From Corythucha ciliata (Eukaryota > Arthropoda > Insecta > Hemiptera > Tingidae), in the NCBI GenBank assembly GCA_038030265.1, contig CM075938.1, positions 2,829,009 through 2,893,008 of the forward strand: a stretch of DNA of 64,000 nucleotides. Direction: 5' to 3'. Numbering within the stretch: the stretch's first letter is position 1; every line of letters starts with the position of its first letter. Positions 44,881 to 56,513 of the stretch are shown one piece after another. A program made the translations under genes and the position numbers. The notes below the pieces were generated by a model, which saw only the letters and a list, made by a program, of their open reading frames with translations, had not been told where the DNA came from and made no database searches.

Positions 44881-46072
44881 TACTGGTGCAACAATTCCAT
44901 TGCAGAAAAGAGACCTTCTAATAGAACTGTTAACTTGGCAGCCATATCTGGAGCCGATTGAAATTGTGTTATTATTTGCTGGACTTTGGTTAATACGGAA
45001 GTTAAATTAAGCTGACTAACTAGATTTAACAATGAAGATAAAATATTACTAGACGAGTCCGAAGTACCTGGGGTCCATGCAGATCGAAGCTGTGGCTGTG
45101 GTGGTGCTGATGCAGTTCGAGATGGGAGGGACGGAAAGTGCCTCTTATTGAACGTAGGGGGGCTCCTGACAGGGTTGCCGGGGCTCAGTCTTTTCTGCTT
45201 TCGTTCTGCGTGTGCCGTGTAAAACGGGCAGGCTTTGTCGAATGCACTGTGCTTTTCACCACAGTTGGCACATTTCAACAAACTCGAATTCATGACGTCC
45301 ACTGAGCACTTACGAGAGTCATGATTTCCCGCACATTTGGAACACTTAACGACACGATTACAATTGGTTGCAACATGGTCGTAGGCTTGACAACGGTAAC
45401 ATCGTAGGGGTGTGAGCTTACTTTTGAACTTTTCCCATTTTACTCGGCAGTGAAGGATCGATCTTGTGGACAAGACATCTGATGGTTTGGTGTCCGTTGA
45501 AAAATAAATACCGAAGGTGGGGTAAGCCGTCAAAGTGACACCGTCTTTGGATTTGCTAGTGAACTGAAACACTTTTTCGGTCTTTAATCCCTTTAATAAA
45601 AGATCATCTTTAATTTCTTCCGGAGTCACGTGATGAGGCAAATGAACAACGTAACGGGGGCCTCTTTCTTCTTTCGTAGAGTACGTGAAGAATTCTATGT
45701 TTGCAGTTAAGAGATAATCTCGAAAAAAGCAAAGTCTTCCTTTCTGCTCACGTAGACAAGAATTCTGTCCCTCTTGGCTTTAAATTCCAATTCGCCTTGG
45801 AAATGCGGCTTCAGCTTATTCATCATCTCGGAATGATTCTTAAACTGAGAGAACATGACTATGGGCGGCAGGAATTTGACTTTCTTATTTTCCGATTTAC
45901 TCGGATTTCCGGCGTCTGTGTCCATGACACTGGTACTCTCTGAGTCGTCGTCGTTATCCGATAACGCGTCGAACTTATTCGAAAGGGGAACCGGCGTTTT
46001 TACCGAGCTCACTTTTTGTCTTTTGTTAGATGGTGTGGTGATTGTGATAAAACCGTCCGAGGTTGAACTCAT
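44880..46072 (-). pseudogene. Jockey-like LINE ORF1 (PRE_C2HC and zinc knuckles), frameshifted
   Basis: The ATG at 46072 starts a Ser/Thr-rich N-terminal segment. One frameshift near 45715 separates it from the downstream frame with EFFTYSTKEERGPRYVV and PHHVTPEEIKDDLL, typical of the PRE_C2HC domain. The zinc knuckles are CYRCQAYDHVATNC, CSKCAGNHDSRKC and CANCGEKHSAFDKAC. A proline-rich tail ends in MELLHQ. ORF2 begins across the ORF1 end in another frame. The protein would bind LINE RNA in the particle. Confidence 0.85.
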
Positions 46073-47451
46073 TTTCGAATAAATTAATTTATTTCCGAGA
46101 ACGATCTAAATAAAGGAGATAAGGATGGAACTTTTAACTCCTTTTTTTTTTTTTTTTTCGCACTGTGTACTGTTTAACTCTTTTGAAAATCGAGGAAATA
46201 GAAAAGAGATATGCACTGTTCAAAGGCTTGAACTGAACTGACCCAACTCATGCATTCATAATGAAGTCCGCGAGAAAGGGCCTCAATGTAGACGTCGCAC
46301 TTGGACTGAAAAAATCGATCAAATAGTCAAATACGCATACTTGATGACAGGCGCGGATCCAGGATTTCGTTTAGGGGGGGGGGGCTAGACTGAAATTCCT
46401 CCACCCCCACCCCTCCCCAAATCCGTGGTAGGAGGATAAAAATCACGGTTTCATTAATCAAGGGCCAGTTCAAAGAGCTGAATCGATAGTTACCGGTCAT
46501 AATACCCGGTTTTATGACCAAACAATTAGTCCAAGGTGCTAAGATTGCGTGTGTAATGTGTAATGATGCTCGAGTAGCCGGTATAACCGATTCCGGGAAC
46601 TGGTTAATATTTTCTAGTATGAATATCACGCCACAAAATTTACAGTTTTTTGGCCAAGAAACTGAATTTAACTTTACCGATTTAAGGCCTACCTGGCGAG
46701 GCGCAGAGCTAATGTTCCTGGTTCTATTATATTCTATTCTGGTACATAGTATTTGAAGAACTAAGTGTCTAGGAAAAATTTGAACGTTATGGTGGGATTT
46801 TCTGTGAAAAATTGTGATTTTTGTACCGAAACGTGTGCCTATGGAGCAAAATCATGAGGTAAATGTTTAATTTTTGTGAGGCAAAATATCCAGTTTGAAA
46901 GAGTAAATGTTCACCAGTCAACTAGTCACTCCTTGGCTTAATATATACCTCTATATTTTAAGGCTAAGTTTGTTGGTTTTTGAATCGTCAATTTGTAATT
47001 TTTTTCGCAATTTCTGATCGCATTGTGAGTTCGTGATGAAAAATGGGTCTCATATCATCGGCCAAATGACCCTTTATTGGTCGAGAAAATCAAATTTTGT
47101 GGATTTGAAACTGCAATTTTAATGCGGATCCTGCATTTCTGTGTAGAAGAAACTAGAATAGAGCGAATTTGGCCGCGGGAAACAGCTTGGAATTCACCCC
47201 TCTGCATTCACGTCTGCTGTATCCGCGTATGTCCCGATTATTTGTTGACACTTTTCGACAGTATGCAACTTTTCTTGATCTTCTTCTGGGCCCCTAAAGG
47301 TCTAGATCTGACGCTGTACCGGAGCTATCGGCAGATGAATTGAAAAATACACAAAATAATTGATACGAGGGTTTCGGTCGCCGGTGTTTTAATTAAATAA
47401 GTAAATTAATTAACTGATTTTACCCGGACGACACGGAAAGGCAAAGCCTAA

Positions 47452-47630
47452 GGCCGTTTTCACGCTTGAGATTCCGGAATCCGATTCGTGTATCGAGGAT
47501 ACTAAAAATACACTACAGTCAAGGCGCTCATTCCGGAATCTTAAGTGTGAGTGAGCGCTTTTTTCGTATTATATTTTTAATATCCTCGATTCAGGAATCG
47601 GATACCGGAATCCCAAGTGTGAAAGCTGCC
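47452..47630. mobile_element. Harbinger-like MITE nested in the foldback element
   Basis: Imperfect long inverted repeats start GGCCGTTTTCACGC on the left and, reverse complemented, GGCAGCTTTCACAC on the right, both followed by ATTCCGG. TAA flanks it at 47449-47451 and 47631-47633, matching the 3-bp TWA duplication of PIF/Harbinger elements. Removal restores the uninterrupted arm of the surrounding hairpin, which is strong evidence for a separate insertion. Confidence 0.75.
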
Positions 47631-47656
47631 TAACACTATTCGAGCTTCGAGAAAAA

Positions 47657-47696
47657 CCCGTAACGGGTTCAAATCCCGTCGGGGAGCCCATTTTTT
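47657..47696 (+). other. tRNA 3'-end-like sequence with CCA and T terminator
   Basis: ACGGGTTCAAATCCCGT forms a perfect 5-bp T-stem and 7-base T-loop with a B-box GGTTCAAATCC. It is followed by CGGGGAG, C and CCA, then TTTTTT. The 5' half of a tRNA is absent, so no functional tRNA is encoded. An encoded CCA would suggest capture from a mature tRNA. Alternatively, the minus strand could be a relic of a tRNA-complementary primer site. Confidence 0.55.
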
Positions 47697-48004
47697 CTCA
47701 AATCTCGAATTGTGTTAGGCTTTGCCTTTCCGTGTCGTCCGGGTAAAATCAGTTAAACTTGTGTTAAACTTCTTCAACACAAAATAAGATAACTTTGCTG
47801 AGTGCATAGCCTTCCCAAGCGGATATTCTAGTCATGTAAAATTGGTCATGAATTGTGGCAAGCCCTACCCTCTTTGTTCTCACGATTTTTCTTTTGAGAT
47901 TGTTTGAAAACTCGGAAATTTGGCTTTGAAGACGTGGGGTTCAGGTAAAGTTGGGGGAGATTCAGCCCAATTAGCCCCCTGCTGGATCCGCGCCTGCTTG
48001 ACGA

Positions 48005-48740
48005 GGTGTTACGTTCATCGTTGGTCATAATTTAAAGGACTCTGCCCGGGGGGGGGGGGGATTCAGTGAAGTTATAGCAGTATTGGTCAGTATTAAGCAT
48101 TGATGAATCAACTGGTGCCCCTGGGAGGTCCTCTCGGCTCCGCTTCTCCGCTGCGCCGTTCTGATTTGGTCGTCGAGGACTCCTTTTCTCCCGCCTTACT
48201 TTCGGGTCACCCAGGTCTGAGGAATATTAAATTTTGTACCACGGGTTTGTTATTGTCATTGTTAAAGCACAAAGAACTATGTTTTTGGTTATCGACATTG
48301 GCCCATAGAGGAGCTATGAGACGATAAGTCCGAGTTCCGCAGACTAAAGAGCAAGTTATAGAGCTTATAATCGTTCATTGGGGCAAAACACAGTTTATTT
48401 GGGCCAAAAATAATATTTCTGAGCAAATTTTTCAGTTTTTTTGCAAACTGTATAATTTCTAGAGTCCAAAATGCATTTTTATAAACAAACAAGCAATACA
48501 ATGGTGGTGGCGGCGGGGTAAGTGCTTGGCAACACAGGGGTTTCACAGAGCTATAACATTGTGTTAATTTACGGTGAGGAGGGTGTGAAGTTTTGGTGTG
48601 TGGTGAGGAGGGGGGACCATATTTTGGGGACACGTTCGTCACTTCTCTTGGCAAAACCACCATTTTTGTTTGTTTGTTCATTTTGGCAAACGATATGGAT
48701 TTTCCATCTTATGGCATAGATATTGTGGGATTTTTTGTAG
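48005..48740. other. No gene recognised
   Basis: GC-mixed sequence with a G run at 48049-48060 and a GGTGGTGGCGGCGGGG patch near 48500. Frames here (48100-48327 plus, 48289-48681 minus) lack recognisable domains. Confidence 0.4.
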
Positions 48741-48743
48741 ATA

Positions 48744-50396
48744 TACAGGGTGTTTCAGGAGGAATGTGCAATACTTTGCCATGTTGTAGTACTCACCTGG
48801 ACGCACCAAAAATACCATATGAGCATATGGTCGAAAGTGGTTACCTTACGATATATCGGCATTTTCCTGTTTTTCACGCTCTTCGTGACTTTTTTACACA
48901 AAGAGCGGGTTCACAGCTCGCGATCCAAGTTTAGACAAAAACTAATGACTGATTCGGAAAGAGCAGAAAATGTCCTTCTCGAATCTGTCATTAGAATGGG
49001 GTTTCGGAGTTAATTTGAACATGTAATCTGCATGAAAACACAGGAAAAATGAAATGCCAAAAATAGCAGGTGAATTTCAAGGTGGCCGTACGTCAGCTGT
49101 TTTATGGTCTCACGAGTGGCAAAATTGATGAAAACTTCTCCATTCGATGGCCTTTCGAATGGTGTATTACAAACCGTATTTACGTGAACCATGAGGGCAG
49201 CAGGCACGCTGGAAACAGAAAAAACGTAGGAAAATGGTCGTATTGGAGCGATAATCACTTGGGATTATGTCCTTAGCAGACCCTCTAATTTTCAAAATAC
49301 GATTCAGTCTATGGGAGTAACTTCATTTCAACGGCGGTATGGCCTCTCGGCGTGCTCTACTAAGGAGGACAGAGTGCTCACCCCCCCTCCCTTCTAATGA
49401 ATCAATAATTTTTGATACATAGCTATAGCCACGCAGATAGTAGTAATCTGGGACCCATGTGGTTTTCCCGCTACCTTCCATCGCCATCATAACCCCCTCT
49501 CATGATGGCTAGAATTATTTTTCATGTCCACAGGAGGTATGAAATGCTTAAAAAGTCGACCACGCTTCTTATGTGACGGGTCTCTGGGCTCTTTTCATTA
49601 AAGAACGGGAGGCTTGGCGTGATTCTCAAGGGAAGTGTAAAAATTAGTATCAACGCCGAGTCAAGGACAAGGAATCTACCACCACCTCCGGGCTTGACGG
49701 CCGGCGGTGACAAGTGGTTGAAGTAACAATAATTGGATCCATCCGTAGGGGTGGGGGCTGAGAAACTATCCTCCACATTTGAATTCATGTCTCACCGCCT
49801 CTAGATGAAGTTAGCATACCACCATATCCCATAGCCGTCTTATTTTGCAAATTACAGGGGTCCGCTAAGGACATAATCCCAAGTGATTATCGCTCCAATA
49901 CGACCATTTTCCTACGTTTTTTCTGTTTCTAGCGTGCCTGCTGCCCTCATGGTTCACGTAAATACGGTTTGTAATACACCATTCGAAAGGCCATCGATTG
50001 GAGAAGTTTTCATCAATTTTGCCACTCGTGAGACCATAAAACAGCTGACGTACGCCACCTTGAAATTCACCTGCTATTTTTGGCATTTCATTTTTCCTGT
50101 GTTTTCATGCAGATTACATGTTCAAATTAACTCCGAAACCCCATTCTAATGACAGATTCGAGAAGGACATTTTCTGCTCTTTCCGAATCAGTCATTAGTT
50201 TTTGTCTAAACTTGGATTGCGAGCTTTGAACCCGCTCTTTGTGTAAAAAAGTCACGAAGAGCGTGAAAAACAGGAAAATGCCGATATCTCGTAAGGTAAC
50301 CACTTTCGACCATATGCTCATATGGTATTTTTGGTGCGTCCAGGTGCGTACTACAACATGGCAAAGTATTGCACATTCCTCCTGAAACACCCTGTA
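48744..50396. mobile_element. Foldback element with ~560-bp inverted arms
   Basis: The left arm 48744-49305 and right arm 49837-50396 are near-identical inverted copies (the 87-codon frame in each arm differs at only 4 residues). Ends are TACAGGGTGTTTCAGG, flanked by TA at 48742-48743 and 50397-50398, as in Tc1/mariner-type insertions. The 530-bp centre is unique and non-coding. The paired 87-codon frames (48750-49013 plus, 50127-50390 minus) show no known domain. High arm identity means a recent insertion, or conversion between the arms. Confidence 0.85.
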
Positions 50397-50399
50397 TAA

Positions 50400-51180
50400 T
50401 CACGAAGAGATATCGACCAGATTTGTTTTTTGACCGTGGTAGACGTGCTCTACACGAAAAATGTTTTAGAGGTTCTTGACAAGAATCCTTTTTCCCTGAA
50501 GATGGTTTCCTTGTAGACCGAAAACGGGTTAGGAATAATAAAAAAGACGTGTGGGAAGACAATATCTCTTCGTGATGATATGTATTTTGGTACTTTCCTT
50601 ATTTCCTCTTGACCTTGGGATCACCATCTTGACTTGATAGGCATTCTATGACCTGTATTTTTCATTGTCCGGTTTTTTTCTGCGCCTGCACTAAAATAAT
50701 ATAGGTTTTTTCATCAAAGCATTGTAGCAGGGAAGGCTAGCAAAACGCCGCTGTTTTCTACCTTTTTCCACTTTCTTCTCGATAATTGACATAAAATACA
50801 CCTGTGATAATTATTACCTACTCCTATTCCATTTTTCACTAATAAGACACTCTAAATTTTCTATGAACAATTGAAAATTACCGAAAGAGTAAGGTCCTAA
50901 GAGTACAATCCTTTCCCGCCTTTTAGCCTAACTATGATTTTTACAACAATTTCCACCCGTACAACTCCAGATTACTAATCGGTTGCCCTTGCCTGTTAGG
51001 CTTCCAGGGAGTGATTTATCGAGCAATCCGCATCAAACAACGCAAGCTGACAATTTCGCAGATATTTAAATCCGAAACTGGTGAATTCACTGATATTTAG
51101 CTCCCTATGACGTCATCTTGCGGCTATTCATCAACCGTTTTTTGGTGCTCTCTTGCGGCCAGCTGAACCTGGGCCCGCGG
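50400..51180. other. No gene recognised
   Basis: AT-rich, non-repetitive sequence on both strands with only chance frames. Confidence 0.4.
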
Positions 51181-51905
51181 ACACACACAAAAGAACAGAT
51201 CCCAAAACTCGCAATTTTGCCAAAATTGCCTAAAACTTGCATTTTTCTTAAATCAAGTCAATAAACTCACAATTTTGGTTAAATTGAGATCCGAAAGAGC
51301 CAAATTCACGGATAATCAGCCAAAAACTTGAAATTTCGATCAAATTTGGAACTGAAATTGCAAAGTTACAAAGATTTTGCTCGAAATGCAACACTTGCAC
51401 GGCTATTCGTTTCATGCCTACTAAAAAGAAGAAGAAGAAGAAGAAGAAAAAAAAAACAACAGAAAATTGCTATTAACGCAAACATATAAACCAGAAACTT
51501 GCAATTTTGAGGAAATAAAGATACATTTTGCGAAAATAAAGACCTCAAACTTGCAATTTCACCAACTTTCTGCCAAGAAACTCAAAATTTTGCAGATATT
51601 AGGCTCCAAAGTGTTGAAGTTTTGAGGCTATCTATCGGACCTTGGGGAAGGCTGTCAAGGCCGGCTAGCATAAGGTTTCATGGTCACAAAAAAAAAAATC
51701 CCTGTACCCTCCAATTTAGAGCAAATAAATATCAGAAACTCTTGCGATTTCGTTAATGTTTCCACGGCCAGTCCAACATTAGAGCTTAGATGTGATGCTA
51801 TTTCGTGTTTCAGAATTCAAGCGCTGCTGTAGCCGTCTTGCCTGTGTTCTGTGGCCACTAAAAAAAAAAAAAACCTGAAACTCGCAATTTACATTTAGCT
51901 CTGAA
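51180..51905. repeat. Degenerate ~31-bp array, family E
   Basis: Phrases AAACTCGCAATTTTGCC, AAACTTGCAATTTC and AGAAACTTGCAATTTTG recur at roughly 30-35-base spacing, with a GAA microsatellite (51425-51447) inside. This family is seen only here in the window. Confidence 0.65.
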
Positions 51906-51939
51906 GGAGATAATATCACGGCTATTCACGAAGCGTTGA

Positions 51940-52290
51940 GCAGGGCCGGATCCGGCGGGGGGGGGGGAGATGTGCTAGCGAGTGCATTTTCCTTTCCTAG
52001 ACCTCTGACCCTATACCAGGGCCAGCCGAACTTTTTTGGTTCATGAGCCACAAACCTGGTTGTAATAACTCAGATGGGCCAACCATTCTCGTCAACCCCC
52101 CCCCCCACCATCGAGCACAACACTTTGATCTTAGCAAAAGGCCGTGACGCGCTGAAAAAACGCAGCTGATGGGGGGCCTGTTCACCACAGTATAATAGCG
52201 TTTTCAATTTGCACAAAAAATATGCCCGGGGGCAGCTCATTGCAGTGCCGGCCTTAGACACTTGGCGCCTCCGGGAGAACCTTTTACCAA
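51940..52290. repeat. Cluster of MITE-like ends with G and C runs
   Basis: Segments GGGCCGGATCCGGC plus a G run (51957-51967), CCAGGGCCAGCCGAAC plus TTTTTTGGTTCATGAGCC, a C run (52096-52108), and CAGTGCCGGCCTTAG (about 52244) look like termini of several hAT-like MITEs stacked together. No complete pair with a target duplication was found. Confidence 0.45.
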
Positions 52291-52309
52291 CGCCTCCGTG
52301 AAGTTTCCT

Positions 52310-53300
52310 TTAGGAGCCGTGACTTGGCGTTTTTTCCACACTTCATCACTTCCTTCTCAATTTCATTAGTGGATTAGTGATTTTTCTCCATGTTAGCCGC
52401 GAATCAACGATTTATCTCCATTTCAGTCGTGAATTAGCGAATTTTTTTGCAATGAATTTGCGTTTTTCCTGATTCGAGCAGCTGATGAGCGATTTTACCC
52501 GTGAATTAGTGTTAGGTATACTTTCTAATTGTAGCCACGAAGTTGTCTCGAAAAACCGCGACTTGTGCCATTTAATTACTTTATATTCATTTCCGTGAAT
52601 TAGCAAATGTTCTCAATTTAACCCCATAAAATGGCAATTTTTCTTGACTTCCGCAAATTAGCGTTTTTCCTCATTTTAGCCGCTAATAATTATGGATTTT
52701 TCTACGTTTCATCAACGAATTAGAGTTCCCCCAATTTTCTCCTAGAACTACCTAATGCTTCTTCTGAAATTTGACCGTGGAGTAGCGATTTTTTTTCACT
52801 TCTGGCACGAAGTTACGATCAGAAGCTGCGAATTGACGTTTCCTCTATTAAATCCACGAATTAGTCAATTTTATAGATAAATTAGCAAGTTTTCTCCATT
52901 TTAACTGCGAATTAGCAATTTTTTGTCATTTTTGCGATTTTTCACTATTTTAGCCGTGAATTAGCGATTATTCATCTGAATTTTGCAGTGAATTCGCCGC
53001 TAATTAGCGATTTCCCCCAATTTTATCCGTCAATTAACACTTTTATTAATTTTCCCCTTGAATTAACTATTTTTTACTTTTAGCAATGAATTAGAGTTTT
53101 TATATTGAGCCACGAACTTGCCTTCTGAATAAGCCGAGAACTCATGTTTTCCTAATTTTAAGCGTGAATTAGCGCGTTTTCTCATTGGTGAATTATTGAT
53201 TTTTCACAATTTTATCCGTTAACTAGCGTGTTTCGTAATTTGTAAACGCAAATGACTGTGTTTTACACTTTATCCGTGATTTAGCACTTTTAGTGCATTT
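52310..53300. repeat. Family A array, reverse orientation
   Basis: Units such as GTGAATTAGCGATTTTTCTC and ATTTTAGCCGCGAATTAGCG, in the same orientation as 21820-23230. A few further units appear at 54105-54180. Confidence 0.75.
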
Positions 53301-54690
53301 CCTTCTGAAAATGCACTATTGGTCTCGTCGTGATGGTGGCAAACATGGGTCATGTCATGTTTTTTTTTTTTTTTTTCACGTTTCAGAACCTCTAGAACAC
53401 GAATTCAGTGATCTCCAGAATTTATAGTTTATTTATAAGCTTTTGGCCGTTTTCTTGTTAGCATGATAACTCTCGAAGAAATTAAGTTAGCGGAACGCGC
53501 TTTGGCACAAAAATCAGTAGTCATAAGACCCCCGTCGGTATTGAATTTGGGCCAAATCGGTCGAGGTGGAGGGGGAAAAATAGGGGTTGAAATGGTCAAA
53601 AAATCACTACAATTCACCAGTTGATTCTAGGTGCATCATATTCAGTACGAATACTCCATGTTAGAGTCAAATATAAACTCCATGTAAAGTCATGGTGGTG
53701 GGGGTGGTCCTCCCGGTGTGGAAGTGTAAAAATAGCGTTGAACTTCACTAGTTCATCTTAACGCTCTAAAATTCGACTCAATAATTTAATGTAACAAAAG
53801 CCCTGGGTTCCATTGAGATTTATCGAAAACCAAAATCGCTTAAATTCACACGTTTATTATAAAATACGGCACGAAAATTTAATAAAACAAAGCCTTTGCA
53901 AAACTACCGAAACTTTTCGACATTTTGAAAAAAGGGTGGTGAAAATAGAGGAAGATGTTCGGCTTAAATGAAACAAATTATGGTATCAAAATTATTACTT
54001 CTGGGACGGCTTAGGGTATCCGTATACGGAATGAAACGCACTCTTTCCGACCGCCAGCTGCTGGAGCGAAATTTTTCTTATTGATGCCCGTGAATCAGAT
54101 TTTTTTTTTCAATTAATTTCAGCCGTGAATTAGCTATGCATCTCAATAACGCCCAAATTACCGTTACTCTCCATTTTGGTCTGGATTAAGCTATGGATTA
54201 GCCGCCCACGAGCGATTTCCAGCGAATTGTAGCGATTTCCATTTGCACAAAATCCGAGGGGCGCCAAAATCCAACATTAAAGATGATTATTTACCACTGT
54301 AGGCCATGGGTGGGCTACTACACTGTAATCGAAAAGTTTGGTTGTTGTAGGTAGGCATCAACCAGCAAGACCTGAAGGACATGAGGTGTTACTAGAAGTT
54401 AGGCAAGCAAGAATGTGTTGTTGAGGGGGATCTTAGTTTTGTGTCGATTTATTGCTCCAGTTAGCAACTTTTTTACAGCAGAGAAATGGAATAAAAAATG
54501 AGAAGAGGTTGAGAGACGCTAATACCCAACTGGTGGCAGTTTCGTTCTAGTCCCCTTTTAAGAAGAGAGAGTGAGAGAAAAAAAAATTGCCTTGCAGTTG
54601 GTGACGGGCAGTCAACTCGGTTTCGAAGGGTTTTCTCTCTCTCTCTCTTGCCATCTCACTCACTCTCTCGGTCCGAGGTCCGTATAGACC
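53300..54690. other. No gene recognised; simple repeats near the right end
   Basis: Contains a T run near 53361-53378 and GA/CT microsatellite tracts near 54564-54580 and 54640-54668 that could form an imperfect hairpin. No coding domain is seen. Confidence 0.4.
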
Positions 54691-56513
54691 CCACAATCAC
54701 GTTTAACTTTACGTTTGAAGACAAATAGGCTCAATTAATGAACGCTAGTAGTTTCACATACAAATAATCGTAAATGTATATTTTCGTTTAAAAAACAGAA
54801 CCTGTTGATTTTATCGAAACATAAAGTGCTGAACGATTTTTTTTTTTCTCAGAGACATTGGTGCTTTCACAAAAGTTGAACATCTATTAATTGTTTTCAA
54901 AAAGTTAATTTAAAATTGTTGGTCAGCCTATTACAACTAAGCTTTGATAATATAGTTGTTTAACGTCAATGAGACAAAATCATTATTAATTAATGACCAA
55001 ACCCCATTTTTTATTTTAAAAAAAATCTCAAAATAATGGGAGGAATAAAAAATAAAAACAGGGGAAAAGAACACGCGCATTTTGTGCGTATGCCAAGGAA
55101 CTACACCAATTACTTTTAAAAATTTTACAAAAAAAAATGTTCTGTCATGGGGAAAATCACCGAGATGGGCTTAAAAACAAAATACATACATACATCCTAA
55201 GGCAGCAAAAATGCACTGTTATGATTTCTTAAACATTATTAAAACGATACATGTATTTATTAAGCTATCAATATTCATAATGGAAATAAATATTTAAAAA
55301 AATAAAAATAAAAAACTTTTTTTTTTCTGTTAGGATTGAACACATAAACAAAAAAATAGTGATACTTCAAAACGTGATATGAAATGTCAGGATATGTCCA
55401 ATAAAATTCGTAGGTATGCAAATTTATCAGCCTCGAATAACGAGACCGTTGCTTTCTTCTAAACACAAAAATATTGTTTGCTTTTTATCTTAATTTGTTT
55501 TATTTTTAATTTTTATCAAAAATACATAGACCTCGACCGTATACATTTTTGTATTCTTCTGATTGGGAAATAAAACATACTGACGCCCCGTACTATTTTT
55601 TTTTTATTTATTACAATTTCTGAAAACGAATAATTTTGTAGGGGGGAAAGACTTGTGATGCATCAAAACAAACCTCAGTCTCTTCATCCAAACTTTATCG
55701 CGTTTCTTTCGAATAATAATTATGAAACGAACAAAAACATGGGAAAATGGTAACTAGCTTCAAACAATTTACAATAAGAGAAGGAATGGAGAAGAGGGAT
55801 TGCACGATTTTTAATTTAATTAAAAACAAACGAACAAACATTGGGCGGATTGGAAACTAGACAAAAAAAAATGTACTGACTAGGTGGCAGTGATTATAAA
55901 TTTTAAACCATAAACTAATTTTTATTAAATGTATAGAGAACTTTGATTTTTTTGAAAGCAAAATAATAATAAATGTTGCATTAAATTACAGTGTCATGAT
56001 GGAATTTAGTGAAGAGGGGCTGGCTATATTTTATGCAACATCCAATCACAGATTTCTTCCTCTTCTCATAAACGCTGGTAACTTTCTTTCGTAAAATATG
56101 TTTTAAAACAAAAATTACATTAAGACTATTTTTTTTGTTTTTATTTTTCTACAATGGCTTGAAGAATGAAACCCTTATTTTAAAACACTCTTTAAACCAA
56201 CGAAAAATCTGTCAAATTGAATATACATTTAAAAAACAGGGTGTAAACACATAAAAGCTAAATAAAACATCTGAATAAACTATACACAAAAAATAAAAAA
56301 ATAAAAAATGTTTTAATTGTAATAAAAAGACACTCACGAATGAAAACTAGTAAAAAAAAACTGATGGCAGCCGAAGCGTTAGGATCTTTTCCTTATCTTT
56401 CTATTATTTGCTTTTTTTTTTTTTTTTGTATTCTTTCGGGACTTGGCACCCCATAAAAGAATATTAAAAGAGGAAAATATTCCCTCCGATGTCGTTTTAT
56501 TTAATTTTAAATT
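54690..56513 (-). other. Presumed 3' UTR of the Hr38/NR4A gene
   Basis: Extremely AT-rich, non-repetitive, free of arrays and directly downstream of the stop codon on the minus strand. Several minus-strand AATAAA-type signals exist (for example plus-strand TTTATT near 55256 and 55604), so the true end cannot be fixed from sequence alone. Confidence 0.45.

Larger units (their letters stand above)
34845..46130 (-). mobile_element. Jockey-like LINE split by a 7.2-kb insertion
   Basis: Read on the minus strand: ORF1 (46072-44883), endonuclease and first half of RT (about 44880-42970), insertion 42967-35805, then the second half of RT (35804-35092) and a 3' UTR. The 3' end near 34845 has a minus-strand AATAAAAT followed by TAC repeats (plus-strand TAG repeats at 34841-34855), a simple-repeat tail used by several LINE lineages. 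Subtracting the insertion leaves about 4.1 kb. The 5' limit near 46130 is approximate. Frameshifts in ORF1 and the endonuclease show the copy is inactive. Confidence 0.85.
47410..47756. mobile_element. Foldback element with tRNA-like loop
   Basis: The outer arms are a perfect 42-bp inverted repeat (47410-47451 and 47715-47756), each ending in TTAA at the outside. After subtracting the nested MITE at 47452-47630 the left arm continues (47631-47656, AACACTATTCGAG) and still pairs with the right arm (47691-47714). The original element was therefore a hairpin with a stem near 68 bp. The loop holds a tRNA T-arm and acceptor 3' strand. TTAA ends recall piggyBac-type target sites, but the termini lack a clear family signature. 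Confidence 0.75.
46348..47996. mobile_element. hAT-type element (1.65 kb) with GGATCC in the TIR
   Basis: TIRs CAGGCGCGGATCCAG are perfect over 15 bases at both ends. Flanks CTTGATGA (46340-46347) and CTTGACGA (47997-48004) match at 7 of 8 positions, an aged 8-bp TSD. A G run of about 10 lies just inside the left TIR (46374-46383). No transposase is visible. The interior has a foldback element at 47410-47756 as a secondary insertion. Confidence 0.85.

Noticed and set aside
52310..53300. CRISPR array, because of ~30-bp repeats
   Set aside because: Units are contiguous and degenerate with no unique spacers, and the genome is animal.
52244..54300. hAT-type element from CAGTGCCGGCC to ACCACTG
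   Set aside because: Flanking 8-mers GCTCATTG and TAGGCCAT do not match and the ends pair poorly.
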